Source of the DNA: Hyphomicrobiaceae bacterium
GTDB taxonomy: Bacteria > Pseudomonadota > Alphaproteobacteria > Rhizobiales > Hyphomicrobiaceae
NCBI GenBank assembly: GCA_002919265.1
Contig: PKEY01000105.1
Location: forward strand, 1-64,000
Direction of reading: 5' to 3'
Length of the DNA: 64,000 bases
Part shown: one piece after another, positions 54,637-62,882 of the stretch
Numbering within the stretch: the stretch's first letter is position 1
Layout of the letters: every line of letters begins with the position of its first letter
Program-made: the position numbers and the translations under genes
Notes under the pieces: generated by a model
Seen by the model: only the letters and a program-made list of their open reading frames with translations
What the model was told of the DNA's origin: nothing
The model's database searches: none

Positions 54637-56130
54637 CTAGCCGCGGCCGTGGCGTGCCAGCACGGACTTCACGGCTGAAACCAGTTCTGCCTCCGGCACC
54701 GAGAACTGGGCGGGCCGCGCTTCGCGCCACTCTTTCGAATCCGAAATTTCGGCCGAAAGCCGCGAACCCTCGATCAAGTCCTTGATCTGCACCTCGCCCC
54801 GCACGCGCTCGTCACTGCCCTGGATGACCACGCACGGGCTGCCGCGCCGGTCGGCGTATTTCATCTGCGCTTTCATGCCCGCCGTGCCGAGATACATTTC
54901 GGCCGGGATCTTCGCGGCGCGGAGCTGCTTCACAAAGCCTTGGTAGCGCGGCAGTTCGCTCCGATCCATCACCAGGACGACCACAGGGCCACGGCCTTCC
55001 TGCGGGCGCGACTGACCGCGCGCGGCAATCGCCGCCTGCAGCCGCGACACGCCAATGGAGAAGCCCGTCGCCGGCACGCGCTGGCCGGTGAATCGTGCGA
55101 CGAGATCATCGTAACGCCCACCTCCGCCGACGGAGCCGAACCGGACGACCTGCCCCTCCTCGTTGCGCACCTCGAAGGTCAGTTCGGCCTCGAAGACAGG
55201 GCCGGTGTAGTATTCGAGACCCCGCACGACCGAGGGATCGAAACGAATGCGATCCTGCGGATAACCGGCCGCGGCACAGAGCTCGAGAAGCCGGGTGAGG
55301 TCCTCCACACCCGCCGCGCCAGCCTCCGACTTGCCAACAATCTCCCCGACGCGAGCGAGCTTCTCGGCGCCGTCCTTACCCTCCGCGGTCAGATACTGGA
55401 GGACAACGCCAATCTGCTCCTCCGCAAGCTCGGCGCCCTTGGTGAAATCCCCGCTTTCGTCCTTGCGGCCAGCTCCCAACAGCAACTGCACGCCCTCGAT
55501 GCCAAGGCGGTCGAGCTTGTCGACGGCCCTTAGCACCGTAAGTCGTCTTACAGCGTGCTCTTCTCCGCCGAGCCCGATTGCCTCGAGGACACCGTCCAGC
55601 ACCTTGCGGCTGTTGACCTTCACCACGTAGTCACCGTGCTGGAAGCCAAGTGCCTCAAGCGTATCGGCAGCCAACATGCAGATCTCCGCATCCGCGGCGA
55701 CGTTGTCCGTACCCACGGTGTCGGCGTCGAACTGCATGAACTGGCGGAAGCGGCCTGGGCCCGGTTTCTCGTTTCGCCACACAGGGCCCACCGCATAGCG
55801 GCGGAACGGTTTCGGCAGCCGGTCGAAGTTCGCCGCGACGTATCGGGCGAGCGGCGCCGTCAGATCGTAGCGGAGGGACAGCCAGCGCTCGTCCTCGTCC
55901 TGGAACGAGAACACGCCCTCGTTCGGCCGATCCTGGTCGGGCAGGAATTTGCCGAGCGCGTCCGTATACTCGATCGCCGGCGTTTCCAGCGGCTCGAAGC
56001 CATAGATTTCATACACTTCGCGGATGCGCGCCAGCATGTCGGCCATGGCGCGGATCTCGCCGGCTTCGATATCACGAAAGCCCTTCGGCAGCTGGGCCTC
56101 GGGCCGTTGCTCTTTCTGCGGTTTTGCCAT
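54637..56130 (-). CDS. hisS: histidyl-tRNA synthetase
   Basis: A 497-residue class II synthetase charging tRNA-His. [12 protein letters not shown] is the family start, then motif 2 [23 protein letters not shown] (an uninterrupted family block), [14 protein letters not shown] and [10 protein letters not shown]. The anticodon-binding C-terminal domain ends the protein. The start at 56130 was chosen by homology; 11 extra upstream residues are possible. It heads the hisS-hisZ-hisG operon. Confidence 0.95.
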   Translation of the reverse strand: MAKPQKEQRPEAQLPKGFRDIEAGEIRAMADMLARIREVYEIYGFEPLETPAIEYTDALGKFLPDQDRPNEGVFSFQDEDERWLSLRYDLTAPLARYVAANFDRLPKPFRRYAVGPVWRNEKPGPGRFRQFMQFDADTVGTDNVAADAEICMLAADTLEALGFQHGDYVVKVNSRKVLDGVLEAIGLGGEEHAVRRLTVLRAVDKLDRLGIEGVQLLLGAGRKDESGDFTKGAELAEEQIGVVLQYLTAEGKDGAEKLARVGEIVGKSEAGAAGVEDLTRLLELCAAAGYPQDRIRFDPSVVRGLEYYTGPVFEAELTFEVRNEEGQVVRFGSVGGGGRYDDLVARFTGQRVPATGFSIGVSRLQAAIAARGQSRPQEGRGPVVVLVMDRSELPRYQGFVKQLRAAKIPAEMYLGTAGMKAQMKYADRRGSPCVVIQGSDERVRGEVQIKDLIEGSRLSAEISDSKEWREARPAQFSVPEAELVSAVKSVLARHGRG

Positions 56131-56292
56131 GTTCCGGGGTGCCTCGAAGCCCGAGCTTCGCATTGCGTCGCCGCCTTATACCGAAGACTGCTGGCCAGAG
56201 CAAAGCGCGGGAATGCCGCCCACGTCCGACTTGCGGAAACAATAACGGCCGGCAAGGTTGCCGGCCGTCGCAAGACCCGGGCTCGCCCAAGC

Positions 56293-57732
56293 CTACATGG
56301 CAAGTCTCAGGCGGGAGATCTTGAGCGCAATGTCCCGAAAGGCCTGCCGCAGCTGGTCGCCGGTTTGCGTGTTGTAGAAGTGCTCGTCGGAGGTGGCACA
56401 GTCCTTCAACGTCTTGATCGCCAGCTGATTGCCCCCGAGGTCGAAGCCGACGGTGTATACGGTTATCCCCGCGGCCTTCATGTTGTTGCAGATCTGAACC
56501 GAGTTGTTCGATATCGTCTTCGCGTTTGTCGAGTTGTCGCTGTACTGCGTGCCACCCTGCGTGTTGTACACGCCGTCCGTCATGAGGATGGCGATCTTCC
56601 GCAGCCTCGGCTCGCCATGCTCATTCAGCTCGTCCAGCTCGCTGTAGGGTGCCGGGCGGCTTTGAGCCGGCCAGATGTGGGCCCACTTCGGCGAGATCAG
56701 GTACCAGGCAAAGGCAGTACCCAGCTGCCCTGCGGTTGACCCCCCAGCGGTGAGGCTGTCGATCTTGCTGAGAAGAAGCGTCTTGTTGTTGGTGAGGGGC
56801 AGGATCGCCTCGGACGATGACGGGTCTGAGCAGTTGCCGTTCGAGCTGTAATTACTTTGATCTTTCGTCGCGCTGTTGCCGGTTTTCCCGTTATAGGCAC
56901 CGAGATATTTGCCGGACGCAGGTGCATCATCCGTGAAAGCCGCCGCCCCCGTGCGTTCCGTCACGCACTGAATGGGCTTGAGATCCTTGTTTGAAAAACG
57001 CTTGCTCGACGGAAGCCCGGTGAGCTGCGTGATGTAGCTGCCGACGTTGACACGCGGCGCGAACGGCACGATGGCGACCCGGGACGTGTACTCGTTCTGG
57101 TTCTCCCAGACGACGATGTTAATCAGATCCTTCGCCGCGAGCTTAAGGTCTTTGAGCTTGTTGCCGGACATCGAGCCCGTGATGTCCAGCATCATGCTGA
57201 CTTCGAGGTTCGTTTCGGAATTGCCGCCGGCAGCAAGAACCGCTTTGGCCGTCGTATTGACGGGCATGCTCTTGATGCCCACCGCGCTGAGGAACGGCGT
57301 CTCCACGAAAGAGTGCGTGATCGCTTCGATGGCCGCGCCATTATCCGTCAGCGTGAAGTCGACCCTCTCGTCAATCGTGGTATCGGGCTTGAGCCGCCGG
57401 TAGTAGGTGCGCGCCGCTTCAAGCGCTGCGCTCGTGTCACCACCGGAAGACTGCAAGACACGGCCTGCCGCCAGAACCGCAGCGTCCACAGCATTTTGCG
57501 TTTGCGTCCGCGCCGTCAGCCAGCGGCCATAGTCAATCGCCCCACCGACGGCACCGAAAATGATCGCGATCGTCAGACCAAAGATGATCGCAACGTTTCC
57601 TGACTCCGAGCGGGCAAAATCCGCGAAGAGTGTCTTACCCTGCGCACCCGCTGAGTAAAATTTCTTGAATGCAGAAGAAAATAACGTGCGAGATACGGGT
57701 CCGCTCCCCCAAAACCGATCTACGCCGAACAT
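56293..57732 (-). CDS. TadG-like protein with von Willebrand A domain
   Basis: A 479-residue exported protein. A TadE/G-like N-terminal membrane segment is at about 46-68, preceded by SESGNVAIIFGL. A von Willebrand A domain starts near 178 with the metal site DITGSMS (Asp183, Thr185, Ser187), and a later conserved aspartate in ILMTDGVYN. A low-complexity, Ser/Asn-rich insert separates the two parts. Relatives help Flp pilus assembly. None of the other tad/cpa genes is in the window, so this is an isolated copy. GGAG precedes the start. Confidence 0.88.
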   Translation of the reverse strand: MFGVDRFWGSGPVSRTLFSSAFKKFYSAGAQGKTLFADFARSESGNVAIIFGLTIAIIFGAVGGAIDYGRWLTARTQTQNAVDAAVLAAGRVLQSSGGDTSAALEAARTYYRRLKPDTTIDERVDFTLTDNGAAIEAITHSFVETPFLSAVGIKSMPVNTTAKAVLAAGGNSETNLEVSMMLDITGSMSGNKLKDLKLAAKDLINIVVWENQNEYTSRVAIVPFAPRVNVGSYITQLTGLPSSKRFSNKDLKPIQCVTERTGAAAFTDDAPASGKYLGAYNGKTGNSATKDQSNYSSNGNCSDPSSSEAILPLTNNKTLLLSKIDSLTAGGSTAGQLGTAFAWYLISPKWAHIWPAQSRPAPYSELDELNEHGEPRLRKIAILMTDGVYNTQGGTQYSDNSTNAKTISNNSVQICNNMKAAGITVYTVGFDLGGNQLAIKTLKDCATSDEHFYNTQTGDQLRQAFRDIALKISRLRLAM

Positions 57733-58074
57733 ATTTTGTACTCCACGGCTCTGCAGGTTCTCACCCGCTAGCCGCCCGGATGTTTTCGATTCGTTAATGC
57801 GATGGATGAAATTGTAAAAAATCTTGAATCGATAAAGGCGACGGTTCGGGAAGGGTTAAATACTTTTTGCATTTGAACCAATTTGGATCAAAAGGCACAT
57901 CCAATTGAGCCGGATCACAGCCGAGCATTTCAATGTCCGACGGGCTCGTAGCGAGGCATCGGCACCGCTTCGCTGTCCGAGACAGCGAAGCCGCACGCAT
58001 GCTTCCTCCTGACACCTTAATCTCCCGTGCAGTAAAAAGAGCTTCAGAACGCATCCCTCAGGACGAACTCCGCC
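57733..58074. other. 342-base region without a convincing gene
   Basis: This divergent gap between the TadG-like gene and the FAD/GcvT gene probably holds both promoters. The left half is AT-rich relative to the rest of the window (57790-57900). A perfect hairpin is at 57967-57991. An 86-codon minus-strand frame (57794-58054) is present but has no ribosome-binding site that I can see and is treated as chance. The + gene starts with ATG at 58075. Confidence 0.6.
57967..57991. other. perfect 11-base inverted repeat
   Basis: GCTTCGCTGTC (57967-57977) and GACAGCGAAGC (57981-57991) with loop CGA. It has no T-run and lies 84 bases before the plus-strand start. It could be an operator or an RNA hairpin in the leader. 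Confidence 0.45.
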
Positions 58075-60558
58075 ATGGAACAGAATGAATTGGTCCCGCC
58101 CTCAGAAGCGAAAGCCGTGATCATCGGTGGCGGCGTGGTGGGCTGCTCGGTGGCGTACCACCTGGCTAAGCTCGGCTGGAAGGACGTCATTCTCGTCGAG
58201 CGCAAGCGGCTGACCTCGGGCACCACATGGCACGCGGCGGGTCTGATTGGGCAGCTCCGGGCGACGCTCAACTTGACGAAACTCGCCAAGTACTCCGCGG
58301 AGCTCTACCTCGGTCTCGAGGCCGAAACCGGCATCGCCACCGGCTACCGGCAGAACGGTTCACTAGGGGTTGCGCTCTCGAAAGATCGCTATGAGGAGTT
58401 CGCGCGCGGCGCTTCGATGGCCAAGACGTTCGGCCTCGAAGCGCACATGCTGAGCGCGTCTGAGTGCAAAGAGAAATACCCTCTCCTCAATCTCGACGGC
58501 GTCGTGGGCGGCGTATTCTTGCCGACGGACGGGCAGGCCGATCCGGCAAACATTGCGCTCGCCCTTGCCAAGGGTGCGCGCCAGCGCGGTGTGCGCATTT
58601 TCGAAGGCGTCAAGGTCACGGGCATCACCAAGGAGAAAGGGCGCGTCACTGGCGTTATCACCGACAAGGGGCCGATCCGCGCAGAATACGTGGTCAACTG
58701 CGCTGGCATGTGGGGACGTGAGGTGGGCCGGATGGCCGGAGTCAACGTGCCCTTGCAGGCCTGCGAGCACTTCTACGTTGTGACGGAAGCCAATCCGAAT
58801 ATTCCGAAGAACTTGCCTGTCCTGCGCGTGCCAGACGAGTGCGCCTATTACAAGGAAGACGCCGGCAAGTTGCTTGTCGGCTTCTTCGAGCCGACTGCGA
58901 AGCCGTGGGGCGCGGATGGCATTCCTGAGGAAGCCGAGTTCCTGACGCTGCCCGACGATTGGGACCATATCGCACCGCAGCTCGAAAAGGCGATGGCGCG
59001 CGTACCACTTTTTGGCGAGACAGGCATCCACACCTTCTTCAACGGCCCGGAAAGCTTCACGCCGGATGACCGCTACCTTCTTGGCGAGGCGCCAGAGTTG
59101 AAGAACTTTTACGTTGCGGCCGGCTTCAACTCCATCGGCATCCAGTCCGCAGGCGGTGCCGGAATGGCGCTGGCCCAATGGATGGAGGACGGGGAAGCGC
59201 CGTTCGACCTTGGCGACGTTGATATCCGCCGCATGTTCCCTTTCCAGGGCAACAAAACGTATCTCGTTAATCGCGTCACCGAAACCCTGGGCCTGCTTTA
59301 CGCGGATCACTTCCCTTATCGCCACTACGAATCTGCGCGTGGTGTGCGGCACCTGCCACTGCACGAACGCCATGCGGAGCGAGGGGCCTGCTTCGGCGAG
59401 GCGGCGGGATGGGAGCGGCCATTCTGGTACCTCCCGGTTGAGGCGCGTGCACATGGTGAGAAGCCGGAATATCGCTACAGCTGGGGCCGTCAGAACTGGT
59501 TCGAGTATGCCGCTGCCGAGCACCTCGCCGTGCGTACCGGCGTCGGGCTCTTCGACCTGACGCCGTTTGGCAAGATCCGCGTGGAGGGACGTGACGCCGA
59601 AGCCGTGCTGCAGCGAATCTGCGCAAATGACATCGCCGTGGAGCCAGGACGCGTTGTCTACACCCAGTGGCTCAACAACAAGGGCGGCATTGAGGCAGAT
59701 CTGACAGTCACCCGCCTTTCGGAGACGCTGTTCCTGGTGGTTACTTCCTCAGCCACGGTTCCCCGCGATCTCAATTGGCTCAAGCGGCATATCCCGGAGG
59801 ACGCGCACTGCATCGCCACCGACGTGACGAACTCCGAGGTCTGCCTTGCCATCATGGGTCCGAAGTCGCGCGAGCTGCTGGCGCCGTTGGTCGACGTTGA
59901 TCTGTCAAATGAGGCCTTCCCGTTCGGCACGGCGCGCGACATCGAGATCGGCATGGCACTCGCCCGCGCGCATCGGGTCAGCTACGTCGGTGAGCTCGGC
60001 TGGGAGCTCTATATTCCCACCGACATGGCGCGTCACGTCTTCGATCTCATCGCCGAGCGAGGCGAGGCAATGGGCATGCGGTATTGTGGCATGCACGCGC
60101 TCGACAGTTGCCGCATTGAAAAGGCTTTCCGCCACTTCGGTCACGACATCAGCCCCGAAGATCACGTGCTCGAGGCAGGGCTTGGTTTTGCGGTCAAAGT
60201 CAATAAGCCGAAGGGCCGTTTCGGTCCCTTCATCGGTCGCGACGCGGTGTTACGCAAAAAGGAAAGCGGCCTTACAAAGCGCCTTCTTCAATTCCAGCTC
60301 GAAGACCCCGAGCCGCTGCTCTTTCACAACGAGCCTGTTTTAAGAGACGGTCAGATCGTTGGCTATCTGACGTCTGGCGCTTACGGACATTATCTTGGCT
60401 CAGCCGTCGGACTGGGATACGTACCAACGCAACCCTCCCTAACCGTAGAAGAGCTGCTCGCGTCGCGTTATGCTATTGAGATCGCGGGAAAGGTTTTCCC
60501 GGCCCGCGCAAGCCTGGCGCCGCTTTATGATCCGAAAGCGGAGCGCATGCGGTCGTAA
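58075..60558 (+). CDS. dimethylglycine/sarcosine dehydrogenase-like FAD and GcvT protein
   Basis: An 827-residue protein with an N-terminal DAO-type FAD domain (about 12-400, nucleotide motif GGGVVG at 18-23) and a C-terminal folate-binding GcvT domain (about 455-815). SGTTWHAAG near residue 48-56 places His53 at the position of covalent FAD attachment in dimethylglycine dehydrogenase. FFNGPESFTPDDRYLLGEAP is the family substrate-end motif. Substrate may be dimethylglycine, sarcosine or a related methylamine. No electron-transfer protein gene is next to it. It is convergent with the TRAP binding-protein gene. Confidence 0.9.
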   Translation: MEQNELVPPSEAKAVIIGGGVVGCSVAYHLAKLGWKDVILVERKRLTSGTTWHAAGLIGQLRATLNLTKLAKYSAELYLGLEAETGIATGYRQNGSLGVALSKDRYEEFARGASMAKTFGLEAHMLSASECKEKYPLLNLDGVVGGVFLPTDGQADPANIALALAKGARQRGVRIFEGVKVTGITKEKGRVTGVITDKGPIRAEYVVNCAGMWGREVGRMAGVNVPLQACEHFYVVTEANPNIPKNLPVLRVPDECAYYKEDAGKLLVGFFEPTAKPWGADGIPEEAEFLTLPDDWDHIAPQLEKAMARVPLFGETGIHTFFNGPESFTPDDRYLLGEAPELKNFYVAAGFNSIGIQSAGGAGMALAQWMEDGEAPFDLGDVDIRRMFPFQGNKTYLVNRVTETLGLLYADHFPYRHYESARGVRHLPLHERHAERGACFGEAAGWERPFWYLPVEARAHGEKPEYRYSWGRQNWFEYAAAEHLAVRTGVGLFDLTPFGKIRVEGRDAEAVLQRICANDIAVEPGRVVYTQWLNNKGGIEADLTVTRLSETLFLVVTSSATVPRDLNWLKRHIPEDAHCIATDVTNSEVCLAIMGPKSRELLAPLVDVDLSNEAFPFGTARDIEIGMALARAHRVSYVGELGWELYIPTDMARHVFDLIAERGEAMGMRYCGMHALDSCRIEKAFRHFGHDISPEDHVLEAGLGFAVKVNKPKGRFGPFIGRDAVLRKKESGLTKRLLQFQLEDPEPLLFHNEPVLRDGQIVGYLTSGAYGHYLGSAVGLGYVPTQPSLTVEELLASRYAIEIAGKVFPARASLAPLYDPKAERMRS

Positions 60559-60583
60559 ACAGTAGTCAGAGATAATGGAGAAA

Positions 60584-60615
60584 CGTCCCTCTCCTCGATC
60601 TCGGGGAGAGGGACG
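60584..60615. terminator. bidirectional intrinsic terminator
   Basis: A perfect 11-base stem, CGTCCCTCTCC (60584-60594) and GGAGAGGGACG (60605-60615), with a ten-base loop. The minus-strand side continues with TTTCTCCATT. It separates convergent genes ending at 60558 and 60623. Confidence 0.75.
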
Positions 60616-60622
60616 TTGTCGT

Positions 60623-61711
60623 TCAGCCCTTGCGCAACAGCGCCATGAGAGTCGTGTCGTAATAGTGCTCAGCTATCTGCCAATAGTAGAGCGTCTCGGC
60701 ACGGAAGGCGTTGTGTGACTCCAATGCCCGCTTGAATAGCGGATTCTGCGCCGAGATTTCGGCGTAGAGCTCGTTTGCTGCTTTCCAACAGGCTTCCATG
60801 ACATCAGGCGGGAATGCGCGCAATTCAGCGCCGCCGGCTATGAGACGCTTCAGAGCGGGGCCATTCACCAGATCGTATTTGCCGAGCATCCAGTTATTGG
60901 CGGCTTCCGCAGCATTTTTCAGGATCGTTTGGTAGTGCTTCGGCAGCGCGTTCCATTTCTCGTTATTGACAATGAGATGCAGCATGGCACCGCCTTCCCA
61001 CCAGCCCGGATAGTAGTAGTACTTGGCGACGCGCTGGAATGCGAGTTTTTCGTCGTCATAAGCACCGACGAACTCGACGGCATCGATGGTGCCCCGTTCA
61101 AGGGCTGGATAAACGTCACCGGGCGCAATTTGCTGCGGCACGACGCCGAGCTTCGCGAGCACGTGCCCACCCATGCCGCCAATGCGGAACTTGAGCCCCT
61201 TAAGATCCTCGACACTCTTGATTTCTTTCCGGAACCAGCCGCCCATTTGGGTCCCAGAATTGCCCATCACAATTCCGATGACGTTGAATTTGGCCAGAGC
61301 CTCGTTGATGATTTCATTGCCGCCGCCGAAATGCAGCCAGGCGTGTTGATGGCGCGCATTGAGGCCAAACGGAATGCCGGTGCCGAAGGCAAGAGTGGGC
61401 TCCTTACCGATGTAGAAATAGATCGGTGTCTGGGCGCATTCGATCGAGCCATTTGAAACAGCATCAAGCGCCTGCAGCCCGGGGATGATTTCGCCAGCCG
61501 GAAAAGTCTGAATCTGGAATTTGTTATCGGTCGCCTCGGCCACGTATTTCGCGAACATCTGGGCCGTGCCGTAAATCGTATCGAGCGACCGCGGGAAGCT
61601 CGACGTCAGTCGCCACCGGACCTCGGGTGAGTGCTGTGCAATGGCCGGACTCGCCAGCGCCGAGGCCGCTGCCGCGACAGCGCCTGTTTTCAAGAACGTC
61701 CTACGCTTCAT
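60623..61711 (-). CDS. TRAP transporter solute-binding protein, Tat-exported, orphan
   Basis: A 362-residue DctP-family periplasmic receptor. A twin-arginine signal KRRTFLKTG at residues 2-10 precedes a hydrophobic stretch and cleavage near AIAQ. Family segments include FPAGEIIPGLQALDAVSNG, VEDLKGLKFRIGG and ERGTIDAVEFVGAYDD. The subfamily usually binds keto acids or related small carboxylates; this is an inference. The TRAP membrane subunits DctQ and DctM are not in the window. Start at 61711 is chosen by the signal peptide; a GTG at 61723 is possible. Confidence 0.9.
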   Translation of the reverse strand: MKRRTFLKTGAVAAAASALASPAIAQHSPEVRWRLTSSFPRSLDTIYGTAQMFAKYVAEATDNKFQIQTFPAGEIIPGLQALDAVSNGSIECAQTPIYFYIGKEPTLAFGTGIPFGLNARHQHAWLHFGGGNEIINEALAKFNVIGIVMGNSGTQMGGWFRKEIKSVEDLKGLKFRIGGMGGHVLAKLGVVPQQIAPGDVYPALERGTIDAVEFVGAYDDEKLAFQRVAKYYYYPGWWEGGAMLHLIVNNEKWNALPKHYQTILKNAAEAANNWMLGKYDLVNGPALKRLIAGGAELRAFPPDVMEACWKAANELYAEISAQNPLFKRALESHNAFRAETLYYWQIAEHYYDTTLMALLRKG

Positions 61712-61817
61712 CTTTCGCCCCACCTTGCTGTCATTGTGAAACCGATAGTCAAACTGGCCACGGGTCAGGCAGCTTCTGCATGTTTATGCGTCCGCACGCT
61801 GTCGTCGCGCAAGGACG

Positions 61818-62882
61818 TTATCGCCCTCGGGAGCTGGCGAGTGCTTGTCGTGCCTTTCGGAGGGCGCTCTGAAGTAGCGGGATCAGCAGTTCGCGTTCCG
61901 TTTTATCAAGGACTGTCCGGATGGGAAGCGTACGGCTTTGTTGTTTCAGTTCCGCTAGGGCGCCGCTGCCACCTTTGAGACGTACCCAATCCTTCTCCGT
62001 CGTCACCAGCATGGCCTTGTGCTTCGCAGCGAAGTCGAGAATCTCCCGGGCATCGTCTTGACTGAAAAAATGATGGTCCGGCCGCTGCACGACAGCCGCG
62101 ATCTGAGCGCCCAACGCTTCAAGCAGGTGGAAAAAGCGCTGAGGGTTTGCGATCCCGGCGAATGCCACGACACGGGCACCTCGGAGCCACTCGACGTCAC
62201 CGGAAGGCTCAGGCCGGCTTTTGCAAATGGGACCGGAAAAGTGCGATCGCAAAAACGACAAGCCGTTTTCGCGGACAGCACTGCCCGGAGGATTATTCAC
62301 GATGATCGCATCGACGCGGGCGAGCTGAAACGCAAGCCGCGCCCGTAAAGGACCTGCCGGCAGCACCATGCCATTGCCGATGCCGCGCCGGCCATCAACA
62401 ATTGCAAACGTGAAGTCCTTCGCCAATGAGGGATTTTGCAGCCCGTCGTCCATTACGATGACGGAGGCTCTCCCGGACTCCTCGATGGCACGGGCTCCGT
62501 CAGGGCGGTCTTTCGAGACGAGAGTCGGCGCGACCCTGGCGAGTAATAGAGGCTCATCTCCAACATCGTGCGCAGTGTCGCTCTCAGTATCGACCCAGTG
62601 AGCAGTCTTTACGCTCCCACGATAGCCACGCGTGAGAAAAGCCGGCTGTTCTCCGAGTGCTTTCAACTCCTCCGCAATGTGCATGGCGAACGGCGTTTTT
62701 CCCGTTCCGCCGACGGTCAGGTTGCCAACGCAAATAACAGGGAGCGAAGAACGGTAGGACTTTGACCGATTGAGCCGGTGCTCGACGGCTCGCGCATAAA
62801 GTGCACTGATGGGGCTCAGAGCCCGGGCGATGAAAGGCTTTCCTTCCGCTTCATACCACCAGCTCGGCTCATCAAGACGCAC
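61818..62882 (-). CDS. lpxK: tetraacyldisaccharide 4'-kinase
   Basis: A 354-residue inner-membrane-associated kinase adding the 4'-phosphate of lipid A. The P-loop GNLTVGGTGKT is at 53-63, and the family segments PAFLTRGYRG, MDDGLQNPSLAKD and VLPAGPLRAR follow. MRLDEPSWWY is a usual start. Its start overlaps the end of waaA by 11 bases, so the two are cotranslated. Confidence 0.95.
   Translation of the reverse strand: MRLDEPSWWYEAEGKPFIARALSPISALYARAVEHRLNRSKSYRSSLPVICVGNLTVGGTGKTPFAMHIAEELKALGEQPAFLTRGYRGSVKTAHWVDTESDTAHDVGDEPLLLARVAPTLVSKDRPDGARAIEESGRASVIVMDDGLQNPSLAKDFTFAIVDGRRGIGNGMVLPAGPLRARLAFQLARVDAIIVNNPPGSAVRENGLSFLRSHFSGPICKSRPEPSGDVEWLRGARVVAFAGIANPQRFFHLLEALGAQIAAVVQRPDHHFFSQDDAREILDFAAKHKAMLVTTEKDWVRLKGGSGALAELKQQSRTLPIRTVLDKTERELLIPLLQSALRKARQALASSRGR

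Noticed and set aside
57794..58054. 86-codon frame on the minus strand between the TadG-like and dehydrogenase genes
   Set aside because: No ribosome-binding site, no recognisable domain, and it covers the region that must hold the promoter of the gene at 58075.
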